Shown: positions 1 through 10,314, counted from the first letter of the stretch. The stretch: 64,000 nucleotides of DNA from Alkaliphilus flagellatus (GCF_018919215.1 NZ_JAHLQK010000001.1:28430-92429); one strand, 5' to 3'. Notes: generated by a model from the letters alone, not told the origin. Numbers and translations: made by a program.

Positions 1-479
1 GCATCACGGAAACGTACAGATATTTCTTCATTTAATTTTATTTTTTGATCATATAGTGCAGATTCAAAATAACGAAGGCTTAAAAGAGCATCTTCGATAG
101 TATATAAGGGTTTAACTGGCGGTTTACCAGATCTTTTTCCTTTGCGATTTTCCCATTCTGTATCACTTTCTTGAATATGTGCACTATCCACTAGCATAAT
201 TTCACAAAGATCTTTGGTTGCTTTAGTACAGAGGATTTTCCCCTTAAAGCCTTCTTTAACAAGCTTTGGAATTCTCCCACTATGATCTATATGGGAATGA
301 CTCAGAAGAAGAAAGTCTATTTCAGATGGATTAAATGAAAAATCATTCTTATTTAAAATTTCTAAATCCTCACTGCCTTGGAATAATCCACAGTCTAATA
401 AAATCTTATACTTATTTGATGTAATTAATATACTAGATCCAGTAACAACCTTTGCAGCTCCTAAAAATTGAATTTTCAT
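1..479 (-). CDS. Metallo-beta-lactamase-fold hydrolase, probably beta-CASP RNase type (3' end outside window)
   Basis: The N-terminal 159 codons are visible, starting MKIQFLGAAKVVTGSS. The stretch LLLSHSHIDHSGRIPKL around residue 60 is the HxHxDH zinc-binding motif of metallo-beta-lactamase-fold hydrolases. The opening, with a short beta-strand followed by GAAxxVTGS, is typical of the subgroup with a beta-CASP insert that acts on RNA (YSH1/CPSF-like exonuclease or KH-less RNase). The beta-CASP part would lie beyond the window start and is not seen. The gene is divergent from the chemoreceptor, with about 200 bases between them. The family call is firm; the RNA substrate is inferred. Confidence 0.8.
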   Translation of the reverse strand, partial: MKIQFLGAAKVVTGSSILITSNKYKILLDCGLFQGSEDLEILNKNDFSFNPSEIDFLLLSHSHIDHSGRIPKLVKEGFKGKILCTKATKDLCEIMLVDSAHIQESDTEWENRKGKRSGKPPVKPLYTIEDALLSLRYFESALYDQKIKLNEEISVRFRD

Positions 480-675
480 AATTACAATCTCTCCTCTCTA
501 CCTAATATCATATATATCCAAAAAACGGGTTCTAGAATCACAATACATAATAAAAAGCTTTTTGACCTACTATGCCAATTTAAGGCATAATATCTATTTT
601 TTTGACACTAAAGATGATATAATTAAGAAATATTATTAATATTCTAACATAAATAAAGAGAAGGTGGTTGGGAAA

Positions 676-2715
676 ATGACGGATATGAAAATGAGTATTA
701 GGACAAAGATATTTTTAGTTGTTATACTTACTGTTAGCTTAGCCTTTTCAGTTGTTTCTGGAATTATTTATACTAATACAAAAAATATTTTAGTAGATAA
801 TATTAAAAATGAGTTAGGGTATGCTAGAGAAAATATTGCCGTTAGAACCGTAGATGTTCTATCTACAGCAGAAAAAAATATTCATCAATTGGATATGAAC
901 CATTACATAAAAGATTTCTTGGAACAAGACATGAATAAAGAGACTATTGATACAGTTGATGGGTATAGAAGTCTTGTTAATACATTAAAACTCATAAAGG
1001 ATAGCAATGAGGATTTATTAAATGTTTATGTTGGAGTTGGAAAGATTAATCATTTAATTACCTATGATGAATTTAAAACAGCATCAGACTATAGTACTAA
1101 GGATAGGGATTGGTATAAACAAGCAATTGCAAGTAATAATACTGTTATTACTGATCCATATATCGATGCCATAACTAGAGAATTGGTTCTTACTGTCAGC
1201 ACTCCTATATATAGTAAGGATGGAAAGATTATTGCTGTTGCAGGGGTAGATATTACTTTAGATAGAATTTCACAAATTTTAAGCAGTTTTACTTATAACG
1301 AAAGTGGACATGCCATATTGTTAGATAGTCAGTCAAGATTTGTTTATCATAATAATAAAGATATGATACTAGAGAAAGATATTAATGATTTAGAAAACGG
1401 ATGGGAGAATGTTTCAGAAGTTGTTTCAGCGGGAAATCCCTATGTGGATAAATTTATTATAGACGGAGAGGAAACTTACATATCTTACACACCAGTAGGC
1501 AATAGTAAGTGGGGTGCTATTCTTGTAGTACCAGTTAAAGAAGCAGAGGGAAGTCTAATATCATTCCGTAATATTTTTATTATTTCTATGCTTTCCGCTA
1601 TTATTATATTATCGATTATGCTTTATGTATTAACAAAAAATATTTTAAAACAAATACCTACTCTTTTAGAATCCTACGAAAAGGCTAAAGCAGGAGATTT
1701 AACGGTTCAAGCTAAAACATTTTCAAATGATGAGATTAGCAAATTAGCAAGTGGTTTTAATCAAATGATAGAATCTCAACGAAATGTTATTACAAAAGTA
1801 ATAGATGAAGCAAACAATATTATAGATGTGTTTAACAATGCAGAAAAAAATATTTACGAATTAAATGGAAGTATCGAAGAAGTATCTGCTACAACAGAGC
1901 AAATTTCAGCAGGTATGGAGCAGACAGCTGCATCCATGGAGGAGATGAGCGCAACTTCTATGGAGATTGAAAATGCTATAGAAACTATGACAAAACAGAT
2001 AGAAGATGGACTTATATCTGCTAAGGAAATAAGTAATAGGGCCAATGAGCTAAAGCAAAATGCTATAACTTCTTCCAAAACAGCAAATGATATGTATGTA
2101 GGTACACAGGAAAAACTACTAAAAGCTATTTTGGATTCTAAAGCCATTGATGAAATAAGGGTGCTTTCTGATGCTATTTTAATGATAACATCCCAAACTA
2201 ATCTTTTAGCATTAAATGCAGCTATTGAAGCAGCTAGAGCTGGAGAGGCTGGAAAAGGATTTGCAGTAGTAGCTGATGAAATTAGAAAACTTGCAGAGGA
2301 CTCTGAAAAAGCTGTTACAGAGATTCAAGATACTACAGGTGTAGTTTTAACTGCTGTTGATAATCTAGTAGAAAGCTCAAAGCAAATATTAGAGTTTATG
2401 GATAAACAGGTTATTAAAGACTATGGAGTTTTAGCAGAAACAGGAGAACAATATAGTAAAGATGCTACCTATATTGAAGAATTATTATATAACTTTGATG
2501 TGACAGCAGAACATTTCTTACTATCTATCCAATCTATGTTAACAGCTATTAATGAGGTAACTATGGCTACTAATGAAGGTGCAGAAGGTACCACTAATAT
2601 TGCCCAAAGAAACTCTGATGTAATGCATAGGTCGAATGAAATTGTTAATCAAATTGGGGATATAAAAAAAGGCGCAGAAGGTTTATTGGAATCTATTTCT
2701 AAGTTTCGAGTATAA
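676..2715 (+). CDS. Methyl-accepting chemotaxis protein with extracellular Cache domain
   Basis: This is a membrane chemoreceptor that signals through CheA/CheW. A membrane segment lies near residues 9-29, followed by an extracellular region of about 265 residues. Its DRDWYKQA and [18 protein letters not shown] stretches are typical of a double Cache ligand-binding domain (small organic ligands such as amino acids). A second membrane segment lies near 295-320, then a HAMP linker and the cytoplasmic signalling domain with the conserved hairpin tip [23 protein letters not shown] 12 bases upstream is in frame, but the AAGGTGG at 661-667 fits the ATG used here with about 8 bases of spacing. No other chemotaxis genes are near, so it is an orphan receptor. 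The ligand is unknown. Confidence 0.93.
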   Translation: MTDMKMSIRTKIFLVVILTVSLAFSVVSGIIYTNTKNILVDNIKNELGYARENIAVRTVDVLSTAEKNIHQLDMNHYIKDFLEQDMNKETIDTVDGYRSLVNTLKLIKDSNEDLLNVYVGVGKINHLITYDEFKTASDYSTKDRDWYKQAIASNNTVITDPYIDAITRELVLTVSTPIYSKDGKIIAVAGVDITLDRISQILSSFTYNESGHAILLDSQSRFVYHNNKDMILEKDINDLENGWENVSEVVSAGNPYVDKFIIDGEETYISYTPVGNSKWGAILVVPVKEAEGSLISFRNIFIISMLSAIIILSIMLYVLTKNILKQIPTLLESYEKAKAGDLTVQAKTFSNDEISKLASGFNQMIESQRNVITKVIDEANNIIDVFNNAEKNIYELNGSIEEVSATTEQISAGMEQTAASMEEMSATSMEIENAIETMTKQIEDGLISAKEISNRANELKQNAITSSKTANDMYVGTQEKLLKAILDSKAIDEIRVLSDAILMITSQTNLLALNAAIEAARAGEAGKGFAVVADEIRKLAEDSEKAVTEIQDTTGVVLTAVDNLVESSKQILEFMDKQVIKDYGVLAETGEQYSKDATYIEELLYNFDVTAEHFLLSIQSMLTAINEVTMATNEGAEGTTNIAQRNSDVMHRSNEIVNQIGDIKKGAEGLLESISKFRV

Positions 2716-2723
2716 TAGTTAGT

Positions 2724-2760
2724 AAAGAAAGGCTCATTTTAGATGAGTCTTTCTTTATTT
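2724..2760 (+). terminator. Rho-independent terminator after chemoreceptor gene
   Basis: An inverted repeat, AAAGAAAGGCTCAT paired with ATGAGTCTTTCTTT around a 5-6 base loop, starts 9 bases after the stop codon and is followed by a T-rich stretch. Confidence 0.85.
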
Positions 2761-2899
2761 TTATCATAATATAACCGTGATAGTAACTGAGCATTTATAG
2801 TTTTTTATTTTGGAGATAAAGGTTTTTTACTAGTTATATAGAACTAAAATAATAGCAGCGCTTTGCTAAATTGTTAGCATTCATAAAGGAGTGGTGGTA

Positions 2900-4063
2900 T
2901 TGGTAAAATCAATAACAGAAAAAGAAAGAATAATTGAAATTGATATTATCAGAGGAATTGCAATTCTAGGGATTTTCTTTGTAAACTTTCCAGAAATGAT
3001 AATAGCACCTTTGCAAATGGTAAAATATTCAGGTTTAGATGCCTTTATTAGATTGCTTTATAATTTACTTATCCAAACAAAGTTCTACACTATTTTCTCA
3101 TTTTTATTTGGATTAGGATTTTATATTTTTATGAGCAGAGCAGAATCCAGAGGAGATAAAATGTACAAGTTATTTTTTAGAAGGTTATTTTTTCTATTTA
3201 TCTTTGGATTTGTACACTTCGCTTTTCTATGGCATGGAGATATTTTAAATATGTATGCTTTAGTAGGAGTATGGCTACTTTTATTTTATAGCAGGAAGCC
3301 AAAAACTATATTAATTTGGGCAGTAGTACTTTTAGTAATTGCAGTTATTTTCAATGGGTTTATTTATTTAGGTCCTGTCTTAAGTGAATTTTTAGATGAA
3401 GCCTTAGTGCAAGAAGGGCTAACACACTATAACCCTTTACAAGGCTGGATGCAAAAAGTAGCTTATAGAATTAGCTTGTTTAGTGATAGGTCTATTACAA
3501 GTGCTATTGGTTATACACCAGAGATTTTGTCTATGTTTTTATTCGGATTATATGTAGGAAAGATCAAGTTCTTTAACCGATTAGAAGAGTTTACTCCTAG
3601 AATAAAGAAGGCACAGATTGTATCATTGATATTATCATTTGTATTATTTATACCAATGGTTAATCTATATTTAAATTCAACAGACTATCAGCTTCAAAGT
3701 GCATACTTCTTTGTTTGGTTAAGTGGTAAGACAATGGCTGTTTTCTATATTTCCACAATATTATTGCTTAATAGAAAAGAGAAATGTCAAAAGATGTTGA
3801 AACCATTTAGTTATGTTGGTAAAATGGCATTAACAAACTATATAGGACAAACTATTTTTACTGCTGTTATTTTTTCTATATTATTTAAAAATACGGCAAT
3901 AATTCCACTATGGTTAAGTGTTTTATACTGTCCACTGTTTTATGTAATACAGGTTAAGTTTAGTAAGTGGTGGCTTTCTAATCATAGTATGGGACCTTTA
4001 GAGTGGGTGTGGAGGTATGCGACTTACTTCAAGAAGGATTATAAATTAGGAAAAAGTAATTAA
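2900..4063 (+). CDS. DUF418-family multispanning membrane protein
   Basis: The protein has about 387 residues and roughly eight to ten hydrophobic segments. The N-terminal region (IEIDIIRGIAILGIFFVN) matches the start of YeiB/DUF418 proteins. The C-terminal half contains the DUF418 signature region (FSYVGKMALTNYIGQT, then PLEWVWRYATY near the end). These proteins are predicted transporters or acyltransferase-3-like membrane proteins of unproven function. GTG codons at 2891 and 2894 are in frame, but AAAGGAG at 2885-2891 is best placed (8-base spacing) for the TTG at 2900. The gene stands just before the deacylase gene with a 31-base gap and may be co-transcribed with it. Confidence 0.85.
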   Translation: MVKSITEKERIIEIDIIRGIAILGIFFVNFPEMIIAPLQMVKYSGLDAFIRLLYNLLIQTKFYTIFSFLFGLGFYIFMSRAESRGDKMYKLFFRRLFFLFIFGFVHFAFLWHGDILNMYALVGVWLLLFYSRKPKTILIWAVVLLVIAVIFNGFIYLGPVLSEFLDEALVQEGLTHYNPLQGWMQKVAYRISLFSDRSITSAIGYTPEILSMFLFGLYVGKIKFFNRLEEFTPRIKKAQIVSLILSFVLFIPMVNLYLNSTDYQLQSAYFFVWLSGKTMAVFYISTILLLNRKEKCQKMLKPFSYVGKMALTNYIGQTIFTAVIFSILFKNTAIIPLWLSVLYCPLFYVIQVKFSKWWLSNHSMGPLEWVWRYATYFKKDYKLGKSN

Positions 4064-4094
4064 TAGAACAGATTTGTTTGGGAGGAAAATAATT

Positions 4095-4592
4095 ATGGAT
4101 ACAAAAGAAAAAAAGGTATATGAAACTTTAGATATGTTAAACATTCCTTATGATAGATATACACATCCAGCTGTAAGTACTATTGCAGAAATAGAAGAAT
4201 ACGATGTAAAGGGTGATAATATTGCCCATTGCAAAAACTTATTTTTACGTAATTCTAAGGGAGATAAACATTATTTAGTTGTAATTGAAAGCCATAAAAA
4301 GTCAAGTACTAAAGATTTAGCAAAGCAGATTGAAAGTACAAGATTAAGCTTTGCATCTCCAGAGAGAATGGAAAAATATTTAGGTCTTGAACCAGGTTCA
4401 GTTTCACCATTTGGACTAATTAATGATGAAAATAAAGAAGTTGAGCTATTAATTGATAATGATCTAGCCACAAGAGAAAAGATTACATTTCATCCCAATA
4501 TTAATACTGCCAGTGTAACTATAAGCTATGATGATTTTCAAAAGTATATTAAATGGTGTGGTAATAGGGTTAAATATGTGGAAGTTAAATAG
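4095..4592 (+). CDS. prdX: YbaK/ProX-type aminoacyl-tRNA deacylase (Ala-tRNA(Pro) editing, PrdX-like)
   Basis: The 165-residue protein belongs to the YbaK/EbsC fold. It carries the hallmarks of the stand-alone ProX/PrdX group: a start of the form KVYETLDMLNIPYDRYTHP, the central KNLFLRN with the family-conserved lysine (K43 by my count), and the GSVSPFGLINDENKEVELLID block. Family members hydrolyse Ala-tRNA(Pro) mischarged by ProRS, which protects translation fidelity. The upstream in-frame TTG is rejected because GGAGGAAA at 4081-4088 sits correctly for this ATG. The next gene starts 38 bases downstream and belongs to the two-component module. The symbol follows clostridial usage and is less certain than the family. 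Confidence 0.85.
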   Translation: MDTKEKKVYETLDMLNIPYDRYTHPAVSTIAEIEEYDVKGDNIAHCKNLFLRNSKGDKHYLVVIESHKKSSTKDLAKQIESTRLSFASPERMEKYLGLEPGSVSPFGLINDENKEVELLIDNDLATREKITFHPNINTASVTISYDDFQKYIKWCGNRVKYVEVK

Positions 4593-4629
4593 TATAATTA
4601 TTAGTAAGGTTAAGGTTGTGATATAGATT

Positions 4630-5325
4630 ATGTATCATGTTATGATAGTAGAAGATGATAAAAAGATAGCTAGTTTAATTCAAAGTCATGTAGAAAGATA
4701 TGGCTACGAGGCATATATAGTTGAAGATTATTCTAATATTAAGAGCGAGTTTATAAAACATAATCCCCATATTGTTTTAATGGATATTAACCTTCCATTT
4801 TATGATGGTTTTTATTGGTGTAGGGATATTAGAACTATTTCTAAGGCACCTATTATATTTATATCTGCAAGAAGTTCTGACATGGATCAAGTTATGGCAA
4901 TTGAAAATGGCGGAGATGACTATATTACAAAGCCATTTTCCTATGATGTCTTAATTGCAAAAATTAAAAGTGCATTAAGACGAGTTTATGGAGAGTATTC
5001 GGAGAACAATAATAGTGAGGTATATGAAGTAAAAGGCTTGTATTTAAATATTAATCAAAACACCTTAGAGTTTAATGGAATCAAAATAGAGTTAAGTAAA
5101 AAAGAGTTTCTTTTAATACATTCTTTGCTTAAGAAGCCTAATACTATTATTTCAAGGGATGAACTTTTAGAAATATTATGGGATGATGTAGATTTTGTTG
5201 ATGATAATACTTTATCTGTTAACATTACTAGAGTTAGAAAAAGATTAGAGGAACTTGGAATTAGGAATGCTATAGAGACAAAGAGAGGGCAGGGTTATTC
5301 CATTACAATTAATTGGGATATTTAA
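4630..5325 (+). CDS. OmpR-family response regulator of a Bce-like antibiotic-response module
   Basis: The protein has 231 residues. Its receiver domain carries the phosphoacceptor Asp in VLMDINLPFYDG (near residue 52), the acidic pair in VEDD, the conserved Ser/Thr region IFISARS and the Lys in YITKPF. It is joined to a winged-helix DNA-binding domain (ELSKKEFLLIHSLLKKPN, then NTLSVNITRVRKRLEE and KRGQGYSI). It is followed after 28 bases by a short intramembrane-sensing kinase and then a Bce-type ABC transporter, the standard arrangement of peptide-antibiotic detoxification modules. Phosphorylation should activate transcription of the transporter genes. The inducing drug cannot be read from the sequence. 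Confidence 0.93.
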   Translation: MYHVMIVEDDKKIASLIQSHVERYGYEAYIVEDYSNIKSEFIKHNPHIVLMDINLPFYDGFYWCRDIRTISKAPIIFISARSSDMDQVMAIENGGDDYITKPFSYDVLIAKIKSALRRVYGEYSENNNSEVYEVKGLYLNINQNTLEFNGIKIELSKKEFLLIHSLLKKPNTIISRDELLEILWDDVDFVDDNTLSVNITRVRKRLEELGIRNAIETKRGQGYSITINWDI

Positions 5326-5353
5326 TAGAAAGTTCTCGAAAGCAGGTGTGTAA

Positions 5354-6406
5354 GTGAACTTTAAAAAATATTTAATGGATAAACTATTATATATTTTCTT
5401 CTTTTATATAAACATTATTGTTGTTATTTTAGTTATGCATTTAAGTTTAACAATTTCCCTTGGCCTTTATCCAATGGAGAATATTAGTTATGCATTTATT
5501 TTATCTACCGTATTTTTAATACTTTTTCTTATAATTGATTATAGTAGAAAGCGACCATTCTATAAGAGCTTAAATAACATTAAAAGTTCTAGTAATGGAA
5601 TAGAAAATATGCTAGGAGTAGGCGAAATACGTAGTAGAGAACATTTGATATATAGGGATATTTTGTTTAATAATTATAAATACTATAAAGACTATTTAGA
5701 TAAATACGAGGAGAATCAAAGACAGTATATATATTTTACGAATCAGTGGGTACATCAAATGAAAACTCCAGTATCCGTTATTAATTTACTTCTACAGGAT
5801 AAAAATACTAAGAATTTTAATGAAGTTTTACAAAGCATAGAGGAAGAAAATGAAAAGCTCTCTCAGGGTCTTGAAATGATGCTGTATAATACTAGATTAA
5901 GCCAGTTTAATTTAGATTTTAAAGTAGAACAAATTGATGTTTTAAGTATAGTTCGAGAGGTTATTAATGATCATAAAAAACTATTAATTAAGTATTCTAT
6001 TTTTCCTAAGTTAGAAGGTGAAAAGGAATTAATAGTTGAGACCGATAGGAAATGGCTTCGATTTGTTATTAATCAGATTTTAAATAATGCTATGAAATAT
6101 TCAAAGGGTATAAATAAGGATAATAAGTCAATTATAATTAAAGCAAAGAAAGAGCATAACCGTTATATTATTTCCATTATGGATGAGGGTGTAGGTATTC
6201 CACAGCAGGATTTAAGAAGGGTTTTTGACCCGTTTTTTACAGGAGAAAATGGCAGGAAATTCTCAGAATCTACAGGTATGGGAATGTATTTAGCTAAAAA
6301 AATATGTTCTAATTTAGGTCATCGCATTACTGTAGAATCTGAGGAAGGAAAATGGACACAGTTTTCTATAGTATTTTATAGCGGAGGAAGTATATTTAAG
6401 ATGTAG
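5354..6406 (+). CDS. Intramembrane-sensing histidine kinase (BceS-like)
   Basis: The 350-residue kinase has two N-terminal membrane segments (about residues 12-34 and 43-62) joined by a very short external loop, so it has no real sensory domain outside the cell. The phosphoacceptor His is in QWVHQMKTPVSVI. The ATPase domain has the N box (INQILNNAMKYSKG), the G1 box (DEGVGIP) and the G2 box (STGMGMYLAKKI). Kinases of this shape usually sense the flux state of the partner BceAB-type transporter rather than the drug itself, and the transporter lies directly downstream. It starts with GTG behind a weak ribosome-binding site, so low expression is likely. Short terminator-like DNA separates it from the transporter genes. 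Confidence 0.92.
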   Translation: MNFKKYLMDKLLYIFFFYINIIVVILVMHLSLTISLGLYPMENISYAFILSTVFLILFLIIDYSRKRPFYKSLNNIKSSSNGIENMLGVGEIRSREHLIYRDILFNNYKYYKDYLDKYEENQRQYIYFTNQWVHQMKTPVSVINLLLQDKNTKNFNEVLQSIEEENEKLSQGLEMMLYNTRLSQFNLDFKVEQIDVLSIVREVINDHKKLLIKYSIFPKLEGEKELIVETDRKWLRFVINQILNNAMKYSKGINKDNKSIIIKAKKEHNRYIISIMDEGVGIPQQDLRRVFDPFFTGENGRKFSESTGMGMYLAKKICSNLGHRITVESEEGKWTQFSIVFYSGGSIFKM

Positions 6407-6463
6407 TCTTTCAACTATTAAAAAGTTTCTTTCAAAATTGTAAGAATAGTAATTAGTTGTGAA

Positions 6464-6498
6464 AGGGAAATCGATACTAGGATTTCTCTTATTTTTTT
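6464..6498 (+). terminator. Terminator between kinase gene and ABC transporter genes
   Basis: AGGGAAATC pairs with GATTTCTCT (one G-T pair) over an 8-base loop and runs into T's. The kinase and transporter genes are therefore probably separate transcription units. The transporter promoter should lie in the following 90 bases, where the response regulator would act. Confidence 0.7.
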
Positions 6499-6587
6499 AT
6501 AATATAAGAAGAAAGTAAGAGAGGGTAAGTTCCTTATAATCTAAAAATATATTTTATTATATTATAGAAAAAACGGAGGTAGAAACT

Positions 6588-7355
6588 ATGTCAATCTTAA
6601 AGGTAGCAAACTTAACTAAAGTTTATGGAAATAAAAAGAGTGGTTTAACTGTTAAAGCATTAGACAAATTTAATATGTCTGTAGAGGATGGAGAGTTTGT
6701 AGGTGTAATGGGACCTTCAGGTAGTGGAAAAACTACACTTTTAAATATTCTTGCAACTATTGATACTCCTTCATCTGGAGAATTGTTTATTAATGGAACT
6801 AATCCTAGTAAGTTAAGAGAAAAGGAATCAGCCCTATTTAGAAGAAGAGAGTTAGGCTTTATATTTCAAGACTTTAACCTATTAGACACATTATCTATTA
6901 AGGAGAATATAATACTTCCTTTAGTGTTGGACAAGTTAAAGATTAAGGAAATTAATCAAAGAGTAATGGATATAGCTTCAATTTTAAATATTGTAGATAT
7001 ATTAGAAAAAAGACCCTATGAGGTATCAGGAGGACAGCAGCAAAGAGCTGCTTGTGCAAGGGCATTAGTTCATAATCCTTCTATTATTTTAGCTGACGAG
7101 CCTACAGGAAATTTAGACTCAAAGGCTTCTAATGATGTTATGGAATCCCTAAGAAAATTAAATGAAACTAAAAAAGCTACTATTGCAATGGTAACCCACG
7201 ATCCATTTGCTGCAAGCTTTTGCGACAGAATTATTATGATTAAAGATGGAAAGTTCTTTCTAGAGATAGTTAAGGGTTCAAATAGACAGGCATTTTTTAA
7301 GCAAATATTAGATTCCCTTTCAGTGTTAGGGGGTAACTATAATGACATTGCGTAG
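6588..7355 (+). CDS. ABC transporter ATP-binding protein (BceA-like)
   Basis: The 255-residue ATPase has the Walker A GPSGSGKTT, the Q-loop FIFQDFNLLDTLSIKENI, the signature SGGQQQRAACARAL, the Walker B IILADEPTGNLD and a switch histidine in MVTHD. The GNLDS stretch and the short linker are typical of the MacB/LolD/BceA group that energises lipid II-level resistance pumps. A strong ACGGAGG ribosome-binding site precedes the ATG. The gene overlaps the permease gene by 14 bases, which suggests translational coupling. The C-terminal 30 residues after IIMIKDGKF are a little longer than usual and should be the part nearest the permease start. Confidence 0.93.
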   Translation: MSILKVANLTKVYGNKKSGLTVKALDKFNMSVEDGEFVGVMGPSGSGKTTLLNILATIDTPSSGELFINGTNPSKLREKESALFRRRELGFIFQDFNLLDTLSIKENIILPLVLDKLKIKEINQRVMDIASILNIVDILEKRPYEVSGGQQQRAACARALVHNPSIILADEPTGNLDSKASNDVMESLRKLNETKKATIAMVTHDPFAASFCDRIIMIKDGKFFLEIVKGSNRQAFFKQILDSLSVLGGNYNDIA

Positions 7356-9282
7356 TATTGCCTACAAAAATCTGAAAGGTAACTTTCATAAATATGTAAT
7401 GTATTATTTAAGTAATACATTAGTAGTTATGGTATTTTTCATTTTTGCCAACTTTATATTTAATCCTGCCGTAAGTGACATAAAGTATATGGGGACAAAG
7501 GGGGCATTAGCTACTAATGCTCTAATAGTATGTGAATTTGTAATAATTGTATTTTCGATTTTCTTCACATCTTATTCAAACTCTAGTTTCTTAAAGTCTA
7601 GGGAAAAGGAGTTTGGGCTTTTATCTATGTTCGGTATGACAAAGTCTCAAGTTCGAAGATACGTTATATATGAAAATATGATAGTGTCATTAATATCTGT
7701 TGCTACAGGTTTAGGTTTTGGTATTTTGTTTTCGAAGCTATTTTTTATGGCAATAAGTGCTATTATAGCATTAAATGTAGAAATTCCTTTTATTGTATCA
7801 ATTAAAGCTCTAATTATTACTATATTTAGTTTTCTTTTATTATTTCAGGGAGTTAACTATATTAGTAGCTTTAGAATTAAAAATAACAATATCATAGAGT
7901 TATTAAAAGGTGCAAGAGTGCCAAAGCCAATTCCTAAGTTTTCTATTTTAAAAGCTATATTATCAATTTTATTAATAGGTTCAGGCTATGGAATGGCAGT
8001 ATTTTCAGGAATGGCAATTATAGTAACTATGATTCCTATTGTTATTGTAACAGTGGCTGGAACCTACTTTTTATTTACGCAGTTTAGTATATTAATAACT
8101 GAAAAGCTAAAGAAAAACAACAGACTCTTTTACAATGGGGTAAATATGATAACTTTATCTCAGATAATATATAAGTTAAAGGATAATGCTAAGGTTTTAT
8201 TTATTGTAGCCGTATCGGGAGCTGTAGCATTGACAGCTTCGGGAACTGTTTACTCTGTACAGCAAGGCTTTGCTTCAGGCTTCTTAAGTGAGAATCCTCA
8301 CGATATAAGTATATTGGAAAGAGGACTCACATCTCATAATGTAATTGAGTCAGGTAAAGTAGAGGAGATTGCTAAAAAGAATAATGAAGAAGTTAAATAT
8401 AAAAATGAAATTGTGTTATTTGACGCAAAAAATAATGACATAAATCATCCTGCACATTCCTTTTATGTTATGTCTAATTCTGATTTTAATATTTTAGCCA
8501 AACAGCAAAGGAAAAAGAATATTGACTTAGATGGCAAAGAAGCCTTAATTTATAAATATAAAGATAAGACTATAGGATCAAATGTAAAAGATAGCTTTAT
8601 TGATGATAGCACATTAAGCTTAAATGTTAATGATAATGTAGAATCTTATGATATAGTTAAAGCGATAAATGAGGGTGTTATTAATTTGAATTATAAAACA
8701 CCTAATGTTATAGTTGTTAGTGATGGAGAATATAGTCAATTAAATAAATCTATTCCTGAAAATGAAAAAGTAGTATATTACAGTTATAATTTTAAAAACT
8801 GGAAGCAATCAATAAATACAGTAAATGAAATTGCTGAATTTATAGATGAAAAAGATATTGAGGCAAGACACTTTAAGGAAAGAGTTACAAATTACAATGC
8901 CGTAATGGAACAAACAACATTAATGCTATTTATTGGAGCTTTTATAGCTATACTGTTCTTTATTGCAACGGGAAGTATTATATACTTTAAATTATTTAAT
9001 GAAATTCAAAAAGATAAGCAGGAGTTTATTTCCTTAAAGAAAATAGGTATGACAGATGGAGAAATGAAAAAAATTATAAATATCCAGACATTACTTGTAT
9101 TTTTTCTACCATTTATTGTAGCAGTTATCCATGCCTTGTTTGCAATTAAAGCATTAAGTAATCTTTTGATGCAAAGTCTATATCTGTATTTATTAGTTAT
9201 TGTAGCTATTTATTTTGTATTACAATTTGCATATTATATATTTGCTAAAGCAATGTATGCAAGACAGGTTAAAACATTTTAA
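7342..9282 (+). CDS. ABC transporter permease with large extracellular domain (BceB-like)
   Basis: The 646-residue FtsX-type permease has about ten membrane segments. Roughly 200 hydrophilic residues (about 315-510) lie between segments 7 and 8; this is the extracellular domain that recognises peptide-antibiotic/lipid complexes in BceB proteins. The cytoplasmic loop SREKEFGLLSMFGMTKSQ and its repeat DKQEFISLKKIGMTDGEM near the C-terminus are the two coupling-helix regions of the fold. With the upstream ATPase, kinase and regulator it forms a self-contained sensing and detoxification module. No precursor peptide or synthesis gene is near, so it is for resistance, not export of a self-made peptide. 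Confidence 0.93.
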   Translation: MTLRSIAYKNLKGNFHKYVMYYLSNTLVVMVFFIFANFIFNPAVSDIKYMGTKGALATNALIVCEFVIIVFSIFFTSYSNSSFLKSREKEFGLLSMFGMTKSQVRRYVIYENMIVSLISVATGLGFGILFSKLFFMAISAIIALNVEIPFIVSIKALIITIFSFLLLFQGVNYISSFRIKNNNIIELLKGARVPKPIPKFSILKAILSILLIGSGYGMAVFSGMAIIVTMIPIVIVTVAGTYFLFTQFSILITEKLKKNNRLFYNGVNMITLSQIIYKLKDNAKVLFIVAVSGAVALTASGTVYSVQQGFASGFLSENPHDISILERGLTSHNVIESGKVEEIAKKNNEEVKYKNEIVLFDAKNNDINHPAHSFYVMSNSDFNILAKQQRKKNIDLDGKEALIYKYKDKTIGSNVKDSFIDDSTLSLNVNDNVESYDIVKAINEGVINLNYKTPNVIVVSDGEYSQLNKSIPENEKVVYYSYNFKNWKQSINTVNEIAEFIDEKDIEARHFKERVTNYNAVMEQTTLMLFIGAFIAILFFIATGSIIYFKLFNEIQKDKQEFISLKKIGMTDGEMKKIINIQTLLVFFLPFIVAVIHALFAIKALSNLLMQSLYLYLLVIVAIYFVLQFAYYIFAKAMYARQVKTF

Positions 9283-9317
9283 CTAATAATATGGATTATA
9301 TAAAATATAAAGTATAT

Positions 9318-9356
9318 AAAAACAACCTAGCGGATTAATCCAATAGGTTGTTTTTA
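9318..9356 (+). terminator. Terminator after ABC permease gene
   Basis: AAAAACAACCTA pairs with TAGGTTGTTTTT around a 14-base loop. The T/A-rich arms let it act for both the permease gene and the converging ccsA-side transcript. Confidence 0.85.
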
Positions 9357-9474
9357 TAACAATAGAATAAATTATTTACTTATTAAAATGGTGGATAAGC
9401 TGTAATTTTCATTCTATGCTTCAATAAAGTCGACCTATAAATCTTCAAAGGAAAGACTTTCTTATATTTGATTT

Positions 9475-10314
9475 TTAATTAAAATAAAAAGGAAATAACA
9501 TAAAAGAATATGAGTGGTATCCAACTAAAATAGTATTAACACCTATATATGTGAATAATATAGAAGCAAAACCTATTATTGAAAACCAAGCTGCTTTTTT
9601 GCCCTTCCAATCTTTAGTTAATCTTACATGCAAATAAATAGAATAAATCACCCATGTTATAAATGACCAAGTCTCCTTAGGGTCCCATTGCCAATATCTG
9701 CCCCAAGCTTTTTCAGCCCAAATTGCTCCAGTAATAATTACTATAGTAAGGGTTATAAAGCCTACAGCTATGGCTCTATAGCTCATAGTATCAAGAAGGT
9801 CTAAATTTGGCATATGTTTTCTTGTAAAACTATCTTCCTTTAAATGATCCCTAAGAACATATATAATAGAAATTGCACAGGCCACCGCAAAGGCACCATA
9901 GCTAAATATGGCAGTTAGAACATGAATTACAATCCAATTACTTTGAAGTGCTGGCATTAATGGTCTTATATCTTTAGATTGCATAGCTGCATAGTAAATA
10001 AGTATAAGTATAATTGGAGTAGCAAAGGCTCCTAAGATCTTATATCTATATTTTTTTTCAAATATTAGATAAAACAAACTAATTCCCCATGCAAAGCTTG
10101 TAGCAAATTCGTACTGATTACTAATAGGCAATCTACTGGCTTGTACAGTTCTAGTTGCTAAAGAAACAGTATGAAAGGTTAATCCTAATTTAACGAGTAT
10201 GCTTCCATAGTTGCCTAATTTTTCCTTCCTAAAAATAAAAAAAATAAAATATGCTATTGTAGATAGGCTATATAGTATTAGTGCAATAATAAAACTTTGA
10301 TTTTCTCCAAACAT
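9475..10314 (-). CDS. ccsA: Cytochrome c assembly protein CcsA/ResC (System II heme handling)
   Basis: This 279-residue integral membrane protein has about eight hydrophobic segments. It contains the tryptophan-rich WWD-type motif WGRYWQWDPKETWSF (around residue 208), which presents heme in CcsA/ResC proteins. Conserved histidines flank it (TFHTVSL near residue 47; VLTAIFSYGAF and GVNTILVGYHSY regions). CcsA with ResB exports heme and attaches it to apocytochromes outside the membrane. It is the third gene of a minus-strand set nrfA-resB-ccsA, with a 22-base gap from resB. No ResA/CcdA thiol reductant gene is in the window. Confidence 0.93.
   Translation of the reverse strand: MFGENQSFIIALILYSLSTIAYFIFFIFRKEKLGNYGSILVKLGLTFHTVSLATRTVQASRLPISNQYEFATSFAWGISLFYLIFEKKYRYKILGAFATPIILILIYYAAMQSKDIRPLMPALQSNWIVIHVLTAIFSYGAFAVACAISIIYVLRDHLKEDSFTRKHMPNLDLLDTMSYRAIAVGFITLTIVIITGAIWAEKAWGRYWQWDPKETWSFITWVIYSIYLHVRLTKDWKGKKAAWFSIIGFASILFTYIGVNTILVGYHSYSFMLFPFYFN

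Noticed and set aside
602..623. TTGACA and TATAAT upstream of the chemoreceptor gene
   Set aside because: They are only 10 bases apart, too close for a sigma-A promoter; no TAAA/GCCGATAA sigma-D element was found either.
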